DNA of 64,000 nt from Streptomyces sp. TLI_235 (GCA_002300355.1 NSGV01000004.1:248001-312000), one strand, 5' to 3'; counted from the stretch's first letter, positions 18,344 to 27,558 are shown. The notes: generated from the letters alone by a model not told the origin. Numbers and translations are program-made.

Positions 18344-18358
18344 GGGTCCGTTCGGCCC
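18344..18358. promoter_or_regulatory. Palindromic box upstream of the flavodoxin gene
   Basis: GGGTCCGTTCGGCCC reads GGGCCGAACGGACCC on the other strand, the 15-bp form of the shared palindrome. It is 103 bp before the flavodoxin start. The remaining gap 18186-18460 shows no gene. Confidence 0.55.
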
Positions 18359-18460
18359 TCGGATCGGGGCGGCCCTGTCGCCGCCGCCCGCGGCGGGCCG
18401 AAGCTGGAAGCGCAGCCGGTACCGCACCCGTCCGGGAGTCGACACCGTGGGAGGCACGCC

Positions 18461-18985
18461 ATGACGCAGCAGCGGGTCCTCGTGGCCTACGGGAGCAAGC
18501 ACGGAGCCACGGCCGGCATCGCCAAGGAGATCGGCCGAGTGCTGGACGAGGAAGGGTTCGCGACCGAAGTCGTCCCGGCCGCCGAGGTCCGCACGGTGGC
18601 GGAGTTCGACGCCGTGGTCCTCGGCAGCGCGCTCTACCTGAACCACTGGCAGCGGGACGCGCTGGGCTGCGCCCACCGCCACGCGGACGAACTGGCGCGG
18701 CGGCCGGTCTGGCTCTTCAGCAGCGGGCCGGTCGACAGCTCCGCGGAGCAGCACGAGATCCCGCCGGTCGCCCAGGTGGCGAAGGAGTTGGAGCATCTCG
18801 GTGCCCGCGGTCACGTCACCTTCGGCGGCAGCGTGACCGCCGAAACGCCGGGCCTCGTCGCGCGCGGCATGGTCAGGCACGAGAAGGGCGGCGACTTCCG
18901 CAACCCCGAGCACATCCGGCGCTGGGCGCGGGAGATCGGCGCCGCGCTCCGCGCCGGCGAGGACCGCGGTCCGACCGGCGCCTGA
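18461..18985 (+). CDS. Flavodoxin-domain protein (HemG-like)
   Basis: A 174-residue protein with a flavodoxin fold: FMN phosphate loop VAYGSKHGATAGIAKEIG at residues about 7-24, the second loop VVLGSALYLNHWQRDA, and the third strand VWLFSSGPVDSSAEQ. The arrangement resembles the flavodoxin-type protoporphyrinogen oxidase family, although many actinobacterial copies are stress-induced electron carriers. A clear ribosome site (GGAGGCACGCC) precedes the ATG. A shared palindromic box lies upstream. Confidence 0.88.
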   Translation: MTQQRVLVAYGSKHGATAGIAKEIGRVLDEEGFATEVVPAAEVRTVAEFDAVVLGSALYLNHWQRDALGCAHRHADELARRPVWLFSSGPVDSSAEQHEIPPVAQVAKELEHLGARGHVTFGGSVTAETPGLVARGMVRHEKGGDFRNPEHIRRWAREIGAALRAGEDRGPTGA

Positions 18986-18986
18986 C

Positions 18987-19000
18987 GGTCCGTTCGGGCC
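18987..19000. promoter_or_regulatory. Variant palindromic box upstream of a membrane protein gene
   Basis: GGTCCGTTCGGGCC is a variant of the shared palindrome located just after the flavodoxin stop and 47 bp before the next start. It is weaker than the others, so this is tentative. Confidence 0.4.
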
Positions 19001-19047
19001 GCGGACAGTGCCGCGGCAGTCGCCGCGGCAGACAGAGGAGGCGCGCC

Positions 19048-19686
19048 ATGCCCGCCGCATCCACCTCGCCCCGTCGGGCCGCTGCCGGCCGAGCGTTCCG
19101 GCGCCATCTCCGTCGGGCCGCCGGCCTCGACCACAACCCGCTCTGCCGCAGGGCGGACCGGGCGCGCAGCCGGCTGCTGGTCGCCACCGTCCTGCTGGCC
19201 GTGGTGTCGGTCGCCGCCGCGCTGGTCACCGCCCAGGTGCTGCTGCACGACCTGCGCGTCGACGCCCGCCGAACGGCCGAGCACCGCCACCGGGTCACCG
19301 CCACGACGCTGGCAGCGGCCGTCGGCGACCCCGACCGGCCCCTCGGCACGGCGCATGTGCGGGCCACGTGGACCGCCGCCGGGGCCGATCGGACGGGAAC
19401 CGTCGAGGTGCCGGGCGGCACGCTGCAGGGCGCAAGGGTGCCGCTGTGGGTCGACGATGCCGGATCGCCCGCCCAACCGGCCCCGCCGGACAGCCAGTTG
19501 GCGGTGTCGGCGGCCGGCTACGGCCTCATCGCGCTGGCCGGCGCCGGCACCGTGTCCGCCGTCGTTCTCGTCCTGCGCCGCGGCGTCCTCGACCACCGGG
19601 CCGCCGACGCCTGGGAGGGCGACTGGGACATGGTCGAACCGCTCTGGTCCGGCCGTACGGACCGGCCCGGCACCGGCGAGCGGTAG
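19048..19686 (+). CDS. Two-helix membrane protein (Rv1733c-like)
   Basis: A 212-residue membrane protein with a basic N-terminus (GLDHNPLCRRADRARSR) and a first helix at about residues 48-72 (LLVATVLLAVVSVAAALVTA). An extracytoplasmic domain of about 100 residues follows (TAHVRATWTAAGADRTGTVE, then LQGARVPLWVD), and then a second helix (GLIALAGAGTVSAVVLVL). The N-terminal NPL(C/I)RRADR motif and topology match the Rv1733c-like family, which in Mycobacterium is a dormancy-regulon member of unknown function. The ribosome site is GAGGAGGCGCGCC. Confidence 0.82.
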   Translation: MPAASTSPRRAAAGRAFRRHLRRAAGLDHNPLCRRADRARSRLLVATVLLAVVSVAAALVTAQVLLHDLRVDARRTAEHRHRVTATTLAAAVGDPDRPLGTAHVRATWTAAGADRTGTVEVPGGTLQGARVPLWVDDAGSPAQPAPPDSQLAVSAAGYGLIALAGAGTVSAVVLVLRRGVLDHRAADAWEGDWDMVEPLWSGRTDRPGTGER

Positions 19687-19708
19687 GACGGCCACCGGTC
19701 CCGTTCGG

Positions 19709-22096
19709 TCAGAGGGAGAACGTCCGGCACTCGCCCGGGCGGACAGCGGTGGTCGAGCCGCGCAGGCGGACCCGGATCGGCTCCTGGCGGCTCTCGTGCA
19801 GCGAGACGGCCACCGTGCGCCGGTCCACGGTGACGGTCACCCCCCAGTGACCGCGGTAGCGGAGGTCGAGCTCCAGGCGGCCGAGGGCCGAGGGCAGCCG
19901 CGGGTCGAGCCAGAGCGCGTCCTCGCGGATCTCCAGTCCGGTGTAGCAGCGCTGCAGCAGGTCCACGGTGCCGGCCATCGCGCCGAGGTGGACGCCCTCG
20001 GCGGTGGTGCCGCCCTGCAGGTCGTCGCGGTCGGCGGCCAGCGCGCCGCGGAAGAACCGCCACGACGCCAGGCGGTTCGACCGGGTCAGCACCCAGGCGT
20101 GCACCACCGCGCTGAGCGTGGAGCCGTGCACCGTCCGCGGCAGGTAGTGGCGGACGGTGCGGCGCAGCAGCTCCTCACCGGCCCGGTAGCCGAGGCGGCG
20201 CAGCAGGTTGCGCAGTTCGTGGGTGGAGAAGAGATAGCAGAGCATGAGCGCGTCGGCCTGCTTGGAGGCCTTGTAGCGGTTGACGGTGTCACCCTCGGCC
20301 TCCAGGATCCGGTCGAGGCGCCGGAGGTCGGGGTAGTGGCGGCGGTAGCGGTCCCAGTCGAGCTCGTCGAGGCGCTCGTAGCCCTCGAACTGGCTGAGCA
20401 CGCCGTCGTGGAAAGGTACGTGCAGGCGTCTGCCGACCTCCTGCCAGCGTTCCAGTTCGCCCTGGTCGAGGGCGAGGCGCTCCAGCAGTTCGTCGCGCCG
20501 GTAGCCGGGCAGGGCGTCGACGGTGTCCAGGCCTCGGGCCAGCACCCAGGAGGCGAGCACATTGGTGTAGGCGTTGTCGTCCAGGCCCGGCCGGTCGGCC
20601 CACGGGTAGGCGTCGTGGTACTCGTCCGGCCCGAGCACACCGCGGATCGAGTACCGCTCGCGCTGCGGATTCCACTCGGCGGCCGATGACCAGAACCGGG
20701 CGATCTCCAGCAGCGTCTCGGCGCCGGTGGTCGCCAGGAAGTCGAGGTCTCCGGTGGCCTGGTAGTACTGCCAGATGTTGTACGCGACGGCCGAGCCGAC
20801 GTGCCGCTGGAGATGGCTGTGGTCGGGCAGCCAGCGGCCCGAGAGCGGATTGAGATGCAGCTGCTGCGACTCCTCACGGCCCTCGCTCGCGCTCTGCCAC
20901 GGGTACATGGCGCCGCGAAGGCCCGCCTCGCGGGCGGCCGTCCGGGCCGCGCCGAGCCGGCGGTGCCGGTAGCGGAGCACGGCGCGGGCGAGCTCCGGGA
21001 AGCGCAGGTTGAGCAGTTGCAGCACGAAGAGCTCGTCCCAGAAGACGTGGCCGCGGTACGCCTCGCCGTGCAGTCCGCGGGCGGGAATGCCGACGTCCAG
21101 GTCGACGGAGTGCTCGGAGTAGGTCTGCAGCAGGTGGAACAGGTGCAGCCGGAGCGTGCCGATCCCGTCGAAGTCGGCGTCGATCCGGCAGCGGCGCCAC
21201 AGCTCGGCCCACCGCAGCGCGTGTTCCGCCAGCAGCTGTTCGAAGTCCCCGGCCGAGGCCGCGAGGGCGGCCGCCGAGCGCAGCGGCGCGCCGACGGCCG
21301 GATCGCGGTCGGTGAAGACCGCCACGGTCTTCTCGACCGTCAGGGGCACCCCCCGTGTGATCTCCGCGGTGAGCACCTGTGCCGCCCAGCCGGGCCGGGT
21401 CCGCACGGCCGTCGCGGTGGACACGGGAGTGCCCTCCCGGAGCAGCCGGGTGCGGGCGGCGAGGGCGATGTACCGCGGCGAGTTCACCGTGGCGACCTGC
21501 AGCAGGAGCAGGCCGTCGGGGCCGGCGCCCTGGTCCACCGGCCGGAGATGGCGACCGGTCAGGCCGCGGTAGCGGGCGACGCCGGCGTTGGTGACGGTGC
21601 CGTCCAGCGCCGAGCGGACCTCCAGCGGCCCGGACCAGTTCTCCGGCAGGAGTTCGGTTTCCAGCGCCGCCAGGTGCGGCTGGGCCTGGCTGGCGATCCG
21701 CCGTTGGACGAGCCGGGTCCGGCGTCCCTCGCCGTCCTCCACCAGGGCGTGCCGGGTCAGGACGCCCCGGCGCAGGTCGAGCTCCAGGCGCTGGGCGGCG
21801 GGCGGCCCGGTGAACCAGGCGCCGCCGGCCGGCCGGAAGGTGAGCGGCAGCCAGTTCGGGCAGTTGACCAGATCCTCGTTCTCGACCTGCCGTCCGCCGA
21901 TCACGGTGGCCGCGCGGTCGTAGCAGCCGGCCAGGTACGTCCCCGGATAGTGGGTTCCGTCGGCCGTGGACTCCGGTGCGGCGCCTCGGGTGACCAGGTA
22001 ACCGTTGCCCACCGCGCAGAGCGTCTCGCGCACACCCTCCGCGGACGGGTCGAAGCCCTCGTGGACGAGGCGCCATGCGTCCCCGGGAGGGCCCAT
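19709..22096 (-). CDS. Glycoside hydrolase family 65 disaccharide phosphorylase-like
   Basis: A 795-residue GH65 enzyme. The N-terminal beta-sandwich spans about residues 1-280. The (alpha/alpha)6 catalytic barrel includes GHVFWDELFVLQLLNLRFPE, the block YPWQSASEGREESQ, and VLGPDEYHDAYPWADRPGLD, whose Glu (about residue 489) is the expected general acid. It ends with KQADALMLCYLF and a C-terminal beta-domain. GH65 members phosphorolyse kojibiose, trehalose or maltose; specificity is not deducible. The ATG at 22096 has a strong ribosome site (GGGAGGTGGCGTGC). The gene lies downstream of a flavodoxin gene on the same strand; a 17-bp inverted repeat sits in between. Confidence 0.92.
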   Translation of the reverse strand: MGPPGDAWRLVHEGFDPSAEGVRETLCAVGNGYLVTRGAAPESTADGTHYPGTYLAGCYDRAATVIGGRQVENEDLVNCPNWLPLTFRPAGGAWFTGPPAAQRLELDLRRGVLTRHALVEDGEGRRTRLVQRRIASQAQPHLAALETELLPENWSGPLEVRSALDGTVTNAGVARYRGLTGRHLRPVDQGAGPDGLLLLQVATVNSPRYIALAARTRLLREGTPVSTATAVRTRPGWAAQVLTAEITRGVPLTVEKTVAVFTDRDPAVGAPLRSAAALAASAGDFEQLLAEHALRWAELWRRCRIDADFDGIGTLRLHLFHLLQTYSEHSVDLDVGIPARGLHGEAYRGHVFWDELFVLQLLNLRFPELARAVLRYRHRRLGAARTAAREAGLRGAMYPWQSASEGREESQQLHLNPLSGRWLPDHSHLQRHVGSAVAYNIWQYYQATGDLDFLATTGAETLLEIARFWSSAAEWNPQRERYSIRGVLGPDEYHDAYPWADRPGLDDNAYTNVLASWVLARGLDTVDALPGYRRDELLERLALDQGELERWQEVGRRLHVPFHDGVLSQFEGYERLDELDWDRYRRHYPDLRRLDRILEAEGDTVNRYKASKQADALMLCYLFSTHELRNLLRRLGYRAGEELLRRTVRHYLPRTVHGSTLSAVVHAWVLTRSNRLASWRFFRGALAADRDDLQGGTTAEGVHLGAMAGTVDLLQRCYTGLEIREDALWLDPRLPSALGRLELDLRYRGHWGVTVTVDRRTVAVSLHESRQEPIRVRLRGSTTAVRPGECRTFSL

Positions 22097-22116
22097 GCAC
22101 GCCACCTCCCGTCTGC

Positions 22117-22161
22117 GCCGACACCCGGGCAGCCACGCTATGCCGCTGCCCGGGTGTCGGC
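22117..22161. promoter_or_regulatory. Perfect 17-bp inverted repeat in the GH65 leader
   Basis: Arms 22117-22133 and 22145-22161 (GCTGCCCGGGTGTCGG on the right) are fully complementary, with an 11-nt spacer. The repeat sits 21 bp upstream of the GH65 start on the reverse strand. It could be an operator for a carbohydrate-responsive repressor, or an attenuator/terminator after the flavodoxin gene. Confidence 0.7.
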
Positions 22162-22342
22162 ATCCGCTGGTCGGCCCACCCGTGGTGCTCCCGATGGTGC
22201 GGGCGGGTGCCCCCGCCGCGACGGGCGCGGTCACAGTCGGCACCGTCCTCTCGCCACCCGTAGGCGGCCTTGACGTCCACCTCGCGGACGCCCGCCGGGA
22301 GCCGGACCTTACGGCCGGACACGCCGTAGCGGAGGCGGGTGG

Positions 22343-22879
22343 TCAGACCAGCGCCGCTCCCCACGTCCTGGCACGGTCGAGTTCGCCGGCCCGCAGCGGG
22401 CCCTCGGCGTCCTCGACGATGAAGCCCTCGGGCTCGGCGAGCACGTCGTAGTGGTGGTGGGCCAGCCTCCGGGCGATCCCCTCCGCGGCGCCGCCGCTCA
22501 GCCGGAAGTCGGCGCGGGTGTCGAAGGCCGCGGCGTGCGTGCCGCTCTCCGTTTCCGGCAGCCTGTGGAACCAGGCGCGCAGGCCAGGGCTCTCGTCCGG
22601 CTCGGGGTCGGACGCCAGCGCCCCGCTCTCCCGGGCGGCCTTCTGCGCCTGCGAGCCGTGGGCCAGCCTGCGGCTGAGCCCGGAGGACATCCCGTGCATG
22701 TGGGTGGGGCCGCCGACCACCAGCAGGTCGGCCGCCCGGGTCGCGTCGGCGGTCGCCTCGGCGACCGGCAGGCAGCTGACATCCGCGTCCGGCGCGGCCT
22801 CGTGCACGCCCGCGGCGATCGCCTCGGCGACCTGCCGGGTGTTGCCGTACATGCTCTCGTAAACGATCACTGCCTGCAT
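22343..22879 (-). CDS. Flavodoxin family protein
   Basis: A 178-residue protein opening with the FMN-binding loop VIVYESMYGNTRQVAEAIAAG and containing the second loop LVVGGPTHMHGMSSGLSRRL. The inserted His-rich HMHG segment is typical of the small actinobacterial flavodoxins found in hypoxia/dormancy clusters. The ATG at 22879 follows GAGGTGACC. It is divergent from the GNAT-synthetase gene, and three copies of the shared palindrome lie between the two. Confidence 0.9.
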   Translation of the reverse strand: MQAVIVYESMYGNTRQVAEAIAAGVHEAAPDADVSCLPVAEATADATRAADLLVVGGPTHMHGMSSGLSRRLAHGSQAQKAARESGALASDPEPDESPGLRAWFHRLPETESGTHAAAFDTRADFRLSGGAAEGIARRLAHHHYDVLAEPEGFIVEDAEGPLRAGELDRARTWGAALV

Positions 22880-23025
22880 GACTAGGTCACCTCGTCGTGT
22901 ATCCGGATCTCCGCCGCGCGGCACGGTCCGGGCGCTGTCTGCCGTACTCATGAACACGGCGGCCTCCGGTGCGGCTCGGCTCGATCACCTACCTCCATGG
23001 TCGGGCGGTGGGGCGGCGGCCGACA

Positions 23026-23063
23026 GGGCCGACCGGACCCGATGGGCGGGCCGTGCGGGTCCC
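23026..23063. promoter_or_regulatory. Two palindromic boxes, flavodoxin/GNAT-synthetase promoter
   Basis: GGGCCGACCGGACCC (23026-23040) is followed 22 bp later by the looser GGGCCGTGCGGGTCCC (23048-23063). The spacing equals two helical turns, as at 14371/14393 and 30135/30156. Confidence 0.6.
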
Positions 23064-23098
23064 GGCGTCCCGGGCCCGCCCCGGTGGACCGGCCACCG

Positions 23099-23112
23099 GG
23101 GCCGGTCGGCCC
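23099..23112. promoter_or_regulatory. Palindromic box, third copy upstream of the GNAT-synthetase gene
   Basis: GGGCCGGTCGGCCC fits the 14-bp consensus GGGCCGNNCGGCCC. It lies 89 bp before the start at 23201. Confidence 0.65.
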
Positions 23113-23200
23113 TGTCGATGCCTCCCGCGGCGGAGGACGGTGGAAGGAGGGAGCCCGGGGCCCGTCGACCGTGCCACCGGACCGGACCGAGGGAGCCGCC

Positions 23201-25945
23201 ATGTCCATCACCGAGCCGCCGGTCTCCGCGGCCGAGGCCCTGCTGACGGACGGGACGACCGTCCTCGTCCGTCCCGTCGAGGCAGGAGACCGCGCCGCCG
23301 TCCTCGAACTGCACGAGCACGGGATGTCCGACACGAGCCGCCGCATGCGGTTCCTCGGGGCCAGCCGCCTGGCTCCCCAGATGGTTGCCGACCGGTTGTG
23401 CGGCCCCGGCCGGTCCGGGGTGCTGGCCCTCGGAGCCTGGGCGGACGGCCGCCTGGTGGGAGAAGCCGACTGCGAGGCCACCGCCCCCGGCACCGGGAGC
23501 GCCGAGCTGGCCATGGCGGTCACCGACGCCTGGCACCACCGCGGAGTCGGCACCCTGCTGGTCGAGCACCTCGTCCACGCCGCCCGCAAGCGCGGCATCC
23601 GCGAGTTCGTCGCCGACACGCTGGCCGGCAACCGGGCCGTCCACCGGGTCTTCTCCGACCTGGGGCTGCCGGTGCACCGGCACCTCGACCACGGCGAGAT
23701 CCGGGTGCGCGTCCCGCTCGACGAGGACGACGAGGGGTACCTCCGCGCCGTCGACGAACGCGGCCGGACAGCCGACCTGGCCAGCCTGGCCGCGCTGCTC
23801 CGCCCGCGGACGGTCGCGGTCGTGGGCGCGTCCCGCCGCACCGGATCGGTGGGCCGCACGGTACTGCTGAAGATCCGCCGGGGCGGCTTCACCGGGTCAC
23901 TGTGGGCCGTGAACCCGCACACCGGGGTGATCGCCGGCGAGCCCGCCTACCCGGGCATCGCCGAACTGCCCGGGGTACCGGACCTCGCCGTGCTCGCCGT
24001 GCCGCCGGCGGCGGTACCGGGCGCGGCCGAAGACTGCGGACGGGCCGGCACCAAGGCGCTCGTGGTGCTCACCTCCGGCCTCGACGCGGCGCAGGCGCGG
24101 CGGCTGATGCACACCTGCCGGCGCCACAGCATGCGTCTCGTGGGCCCGAACAGCCTCGGCATCGCCCAGACCGATCCCCAGATCCGGCTCGACGCGGAGT
24201 TCGGCGGCGCCTTTCCCCTGCCGGGCACGGCCGGCGTCGCCGTTCAGTCCGGGGGAGTGGGCATCGCCCTGCTCGAACGGCTCGCCTGGCTGGGCATCGG
24301 CGTCTCCACCTTCGTCTCACTCGGGGACAAGTACGACGTCAGCGGCAACGACCTGCTGCAGTGGTGGGAGAGCGACGGCCGGACCGACCTGGCTCTGCTG
24401 CACCTCGAATCCTTCGGCAGCCCGCGCGCCTTCGCGAGGACGGCACGGCGCGTCACCCGCACGCTCCCGGTGCTCACCGTCGACGCGGGTCGCTCCGACG
24501 CCGGCAGGCGCGGCGCCGCCTCGCACACCGCGGCCGCCGCGACGCCGACCGTCACCCGGGAGACGCTCTTCCGCCAGGCGGGGATCACCGCCGCGCACAG
24601 CGTCGCCGAACTCGTCGAGGCCGCGGCCCTGCTCCACACCCAGCCGCTGCCCGACGGACGCGGACGCGTGGCGGTGGTGTCCAACGCCGGCGGGATCGGC
24701 ATCCTCGCCGCGGACGCCTGCGCCGAGGCCGGGCTCCAACTGCCGCCGCTGCCCGCGGACACGGTCGCGGAGCTGCGCGACCTACTGCCGGCCGGCGCGG
24801 GCACGGCCAATCCCGTCGACACTACCGCGGCCGTCGGCCCGGCCGAGCTCAGGGCCTGCCTCGACGCACTCGCGCGGGCCGACACCGTCGACGCACTGCT
24901 GGTCTGCCTCGTGCCGACCGCCCTCGTCCAGGACGACGCCGACCAGCCGCTCCACGCGCTGCTGCACGGCCCGGGCCGCCGGCACCTGCCGGTCGCGGCC
25001 GTCCTGCTGGACCAGGAGGTGCCCGTCCAGTACCGGACCTGCGCGGACGGCGGACGGCTGCCGTCCTACGCGGACCCGGCCGCGGCCGCGCGCGCCCTCG
25101 CCCACGCCCGGGACCGGGCCAGGTGGCTGGCCGAACCGCCGTCCGCTCCGGCCGCGCCGCCGGCCGCCGACACCGACCGCGCCCGCCGCCTGATCGACGC
25201 GTTTCTCACCACCCACCCCGACGGCGGATGGCTCGACCCCGAGACCACCGCCGACCTGCTCGACTGCTACCGGCTGCCGCTCACCGCCTCGATCCGCGCC
25301 AGGAGCGAGCACGAGGCCGTGCTCGCCGGCCGGACGCTGCGCCCGCTCGGCCACGAAGGCCGCGTCGCGGCCAAGGCCTACTGGCCCGGCCAGGTGCACA
25401 AGAGCGCCGAAGGCGCCATCCGCCTCGGCATCGGCAGCGACACCGACGCGCGGGAGTGCTACCGGGACTTCCGCGCCCGCTTCGGCGACCGGATGGCCGG
25501 CCTGGTGGTCCAACCCATGGCCGCGCCCGGCCTGGAACTGCTGGTCGGCGCGGTCCAGGACGAGGTGTTCGGGCCGCTGGTCCTGCTCGGCCTCGGCGGC
25601 ACCGCGACCGACGTCCTCGGCGACCGCACCGCCCGGCTCGCCCCGCTCACCGAACGGGACCTGGAGACCATGCCCGCCGACCTGCGGGCGGCCCCATTGA
25701 TCCTCGGCCGCCCGGGCACGCCGGAGACGGACCTCACCGCGCTCCGCCGGGTGCTCGCCGGAGTGTCCGCCCTGGCCTGGGACCAGCCCCAGGCCGTCGA
25801 GGTCGACCTCAACCCGCTCATCGCGCGGCCCGACGGCGTCGTCTGTGTGGACGCCCGGATCCGGGTCGAGCCCAGGCCCTCCTACGATCCCTACCTGCGG
25901 CGACTGCGCCGTCCGGCCCTGGCCGGCGAGGCGAGCGGGCCGTGA
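23201..25945 (+). CDS. GNAT acetyltransferase fused to ADP-forming acyl-CoA synthetase
   Basis: A 914-residue fusion. Residues about 15-180 form a GNAT domain (MAVTDAWHHRGVGTLLVEHL is the acetyl-CoA loop). Residues about 200-680 form the CoA-binding and ligase part of ADP-forming acetyl-CoA synthetases (RPRTVAVVGASRRTGSVGRT, FTGSLWAVNPHTG, LVGPNSLGIAQTD, AVQSGGVGIALLERL, and the SHTAAAA loop). An ATP-grasp region closes the protein (VAAKAYWPGQVHKSAEGAIR, VEVDLNPLIA). The GNAT-first order matches Streptomyces Pat-type lysine acyltransferases that control metabolic enzymes such as acyl-CoA synthetases. The ATG at 23201 follows GAGGGAGCCGCC. Three regulatory boxes lie upstream. Confidence 0.92.
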   Translation: MSITEPPVSAAEALLTDGTTVLVRPVEAGDRAAVLELHEHGMSDTSRRMRFLGASRLAPQMVADRLCGPGRSGVLALGAWADGRLVGEADCEATAPGTGSAELAMAVTDAWHHRGVGTLLVEHLVHAARKRGIREFVADTLAGNRAVHRVFSDLGLPVHRHLDHGEIRVRVPLDEDDEGYLRAVDERGRTADLASLAALLRPRTVAVVGASRRTGSVGRTVLLKIRRGGFTGSLWAVNPHTGVIAGEPAYPGIAELPGVPDLAVLAVPPAAVPGAAEDCGRAGTKALVVLTSGLDAAQARRLMHTCRRHSMRLVGPNSLGIAQTDPQIRLDAEFGGAFPLPGTAGVAVQSGGVGIALLERLAWLGIGVSTFVSLGDKYDVSGNDLLQWWESDGRTDLALLHLESFGSPRAFARTARRVTRTLPVLTVDAGRSDAGRRGAASHTAAAATPTVTRETLFRQAGITAAHSVAELVEAAALLHTQPLPDGRGRVAVVSNAGGIGILAADACAEAGLQLPPLPADTVAELRDLLPAGAGTANPVDTTAAVGPAELRACLDALARADTVDALLVCLVPTALVQDDADQPLHALLHGPGRRHLPVAAVLLDQEVPVQYRTCADGGRLPSYADPAAAARALAHARDRARWLAEPPSAPAAPPAADTDRARRLIDAFLTTHPDGGWLDPETTADLLDCYRLPLTASIRARSEHEAVLAGRTLRPLGHEGRVAAKAYWPGQVHKSAEGAIRLGIGSDTDARECYRDFRARFGDRMAGLVVQPMAAPGLELLVGAVQDEVFGPLVLLGLGGTATDVLGDRTARLAPLTERDLETMPADLRAAPLILGRPGTPETDLTALRRVLAGVSALAWDQPQAVEVDLNPLIARPDGVVCVDARIRVEPRPSYDPYLRRLRRPALAGEASGP

Positions 25946-25949
25946 GGCG

Positions 25950-26678
25950 GGTGCGGACCATGAGCGCCGCGATCCGCCCGAGTTCGGTGTGCATGCTGGT
26001 GGCCGTCACCACCGCCACTGCCTGGCCGCCGGTGCACGCAGAGCCGGAGAACACCAGGTCGCGGGCGTCCAGCAGCGGCCCGGAGATGTCGAGGGTCTCC
26101 GCGGAGCGGAAGACCGGGAGGGACTCGCCGGTCAGCGCCGAGAGGTCGACCTCCACGCCACCCGAGACCAGCCTGGCGTCGGCGGACACCCGGTCGCCCT
26201 CCTCGACCATCAGGATGTCGCCCGGTACCAGCTCCGTCGCCGCGATCTCCCTACGGACACCGCCGCGGACCACCGTGGCCAGGTCCGGCAGGTAGTCGGC
26301 CAGCGCCTCAACGGCCTGCTCGGCCTGCCGTTCCTGCACGAAGGCGAGCAGGGCGTTCAGCACGATCACCGCGGCGATCGCCACCGCCAGCGCCGGGGCA
26401 CCGCTCACCACGGCGAGCACCGCCGCCAACGCGAGCAGGACGGCCAGCGGATGGGTGAGCTGCTGCACCAGCTCGCCGGGCCAGCGCCGTCCGCCCAGCC
26501 GGGCGAGCGCGTTCGGCCCGTGGACGGTCTGCCTGCGGCTCGCCTCCCGCTCGGCCAGGCCGTCGGGCGAGGTCCGCAGGTCGCGGAAGAGCAGACTGAC
26601 CGGCTCGCGCGGGTCCGGCCCCGGCGCCTCGGTGTCCTCGCGAGGCGGCCGGAGGGTCCCGGCCCGGTCGCCGGACAC
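25950..26678 (-). pseudogene. Cation-transporting P-type ATPase, N-terminal remnant
   Basis: About 240 residues remain: the N-terminal cation ATPase domain (LRTSPDGLAEREASRRQTVH, then HGPNALARL), the first two membrane helices (LAVLLALAAVLAVVSGAPAL, VAIAAVIVLNALLAFVQERQ) and most of the actuator domain including LVPGDILMVEEGDRVSADAR and the TGES loop (DLSALTGESLPV). Recognisable sequence ends at HTELGRIAALMV (about 25955), a few bases from the convergent GNAT gene's stop. The phosphorylation (DKTGT) and nucleotide domains and helices 3-10 are deleted. It follows the Usp gene (1-bp gap), the usual operon order in this type of cluster. Confidence 0.87.
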
Positions 26679-26679
26679 G

Positions 26680-27558
26680 TCAGCGGCGGGCGTCGGCGGA
26701 CGGCGGGACGGTGACGACCGGGCAGTGAGCCTGGTGCAGCAGCCCGTGCGGGACGGAGCCGAGGCGCATACCGGTGAACCCGCCGTGGCCCCGCCGGCCG
26801 ACGACCACGGCCAGCGCGTGCGCGGACGCGGCGGCCAACTGTTCGACCGGGTGCCCGACCAGCACGTCGTGGGTCACCCGGACGTCGGGATGGTCACCGC
26901 TCCGCCCGGCCGTGGCCTCGGACAGCTGCCGGCGGAGAGTCTGCACGGCGTCGTGGTCGTCGGCCGGCCAGATCACGGGCCGCTGCCAGACCCGCACGGC
27001 CCGCAGCCGGGCGCCGCGGCGGGCCGCCAAGTCGAACGCGAAGTCCACGGCGGCCGCCGACGACCGGCTGCCGTCCACCCCCACCACCACGTACGGCGGC
27101 TGCTCGGTCACGTGTTCCGGCGCGCCGACCACGACGACCGGGCAGTGCGCCTGGGCGCTCAGCGGGACGGTGACCGACGACGCGCTCAGCCACTCCTCGA
27201 CGCGGCTCAGCCGGCGCGATCCGACGACCACCAGTTCGGCGTGCCGGGACTCCTCGCACAGGACCTGATCCGTGACTCCCTCGACCGTGTCGGTCGAGAT
27301 CTCCAGGGACGGGTGGCGTTCCCGCGCGAGGAGGGCCGCCCTGTCGAGGGCCACGCCGCCCTCGCGGTGCTGCTCCTTCAGACTGCCGACCCACTCGGCG
27401 CTCGTGAACCCGTACGGCGGGGGAGACACGGCGTGGACCAGCCGGAGCGGCCGGCCCCGTCGGACGGCCTCGTCCGCGGCCCAGGCCACGGCGGTAAGCG
27501 CGGGAGCCGGGGCGTCGACGCCCAGCACGATCGGACGGCGTGCGGCTGTGGATCGCAT
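26680..27558 (-). CDS. Tandem universal stress protein
   Basis: A 292-residue protein with two UspA domains. The first (residues about 8-145) starts RRPIVLGVDAPAPALTAVAW and ends VPLSAQAHCPVVVVG. The second (about 153-288) starts PYVVVGVDGSRSSAAAVDFA and carries the ATP-binding type motif VVGRRGHGGFTGMRLGSVPH. The first domain's motif reads VVGSRRLSRVEEW, so only the second looks able to bind ATP. The ATG at 27558 is preferred to one 12 bp upstream because GGAGGAATCC precedes it. It is divergent from the LuxR regulator and shares one palindromic box with it. The ATPase remnant follows. Confidence 0.9.
   Translation of the reverse strand: MRSTAARRPIVLGVDAPAPALTAVAWAADEAVRRGRPLRLVHAVSPPPYGFTSAEWVGSLKEQHREGGVALDRAALLARERHPSLEISTDTVEGVTDQVLCEESRHAELVVVGSRRLSRVEEWLSASSVTVPLSAQAHCPVVVVGAPEHVTEQPPYVVVGVDGSRSSAAAVDFAFDLAARRGARLRAVRVWQRPVIWPADDHDAVQTLRRQLSEATAGRSGDHPDVRVTHDVLVGHPVEQLAAASAHALAVVVGRRGHGGFTGMRLGSVPHGLLHQAHCPVVTVPPSADARR

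Noticed and set aside
22969..26295. 1,100-codon forward frame overlapping the GNAT-synthetase gene
   Set aside because: It is an out-of-frame shadow, dominated by Arg/Pro/Gly; the frame starting at 23201 carries all family motifs.
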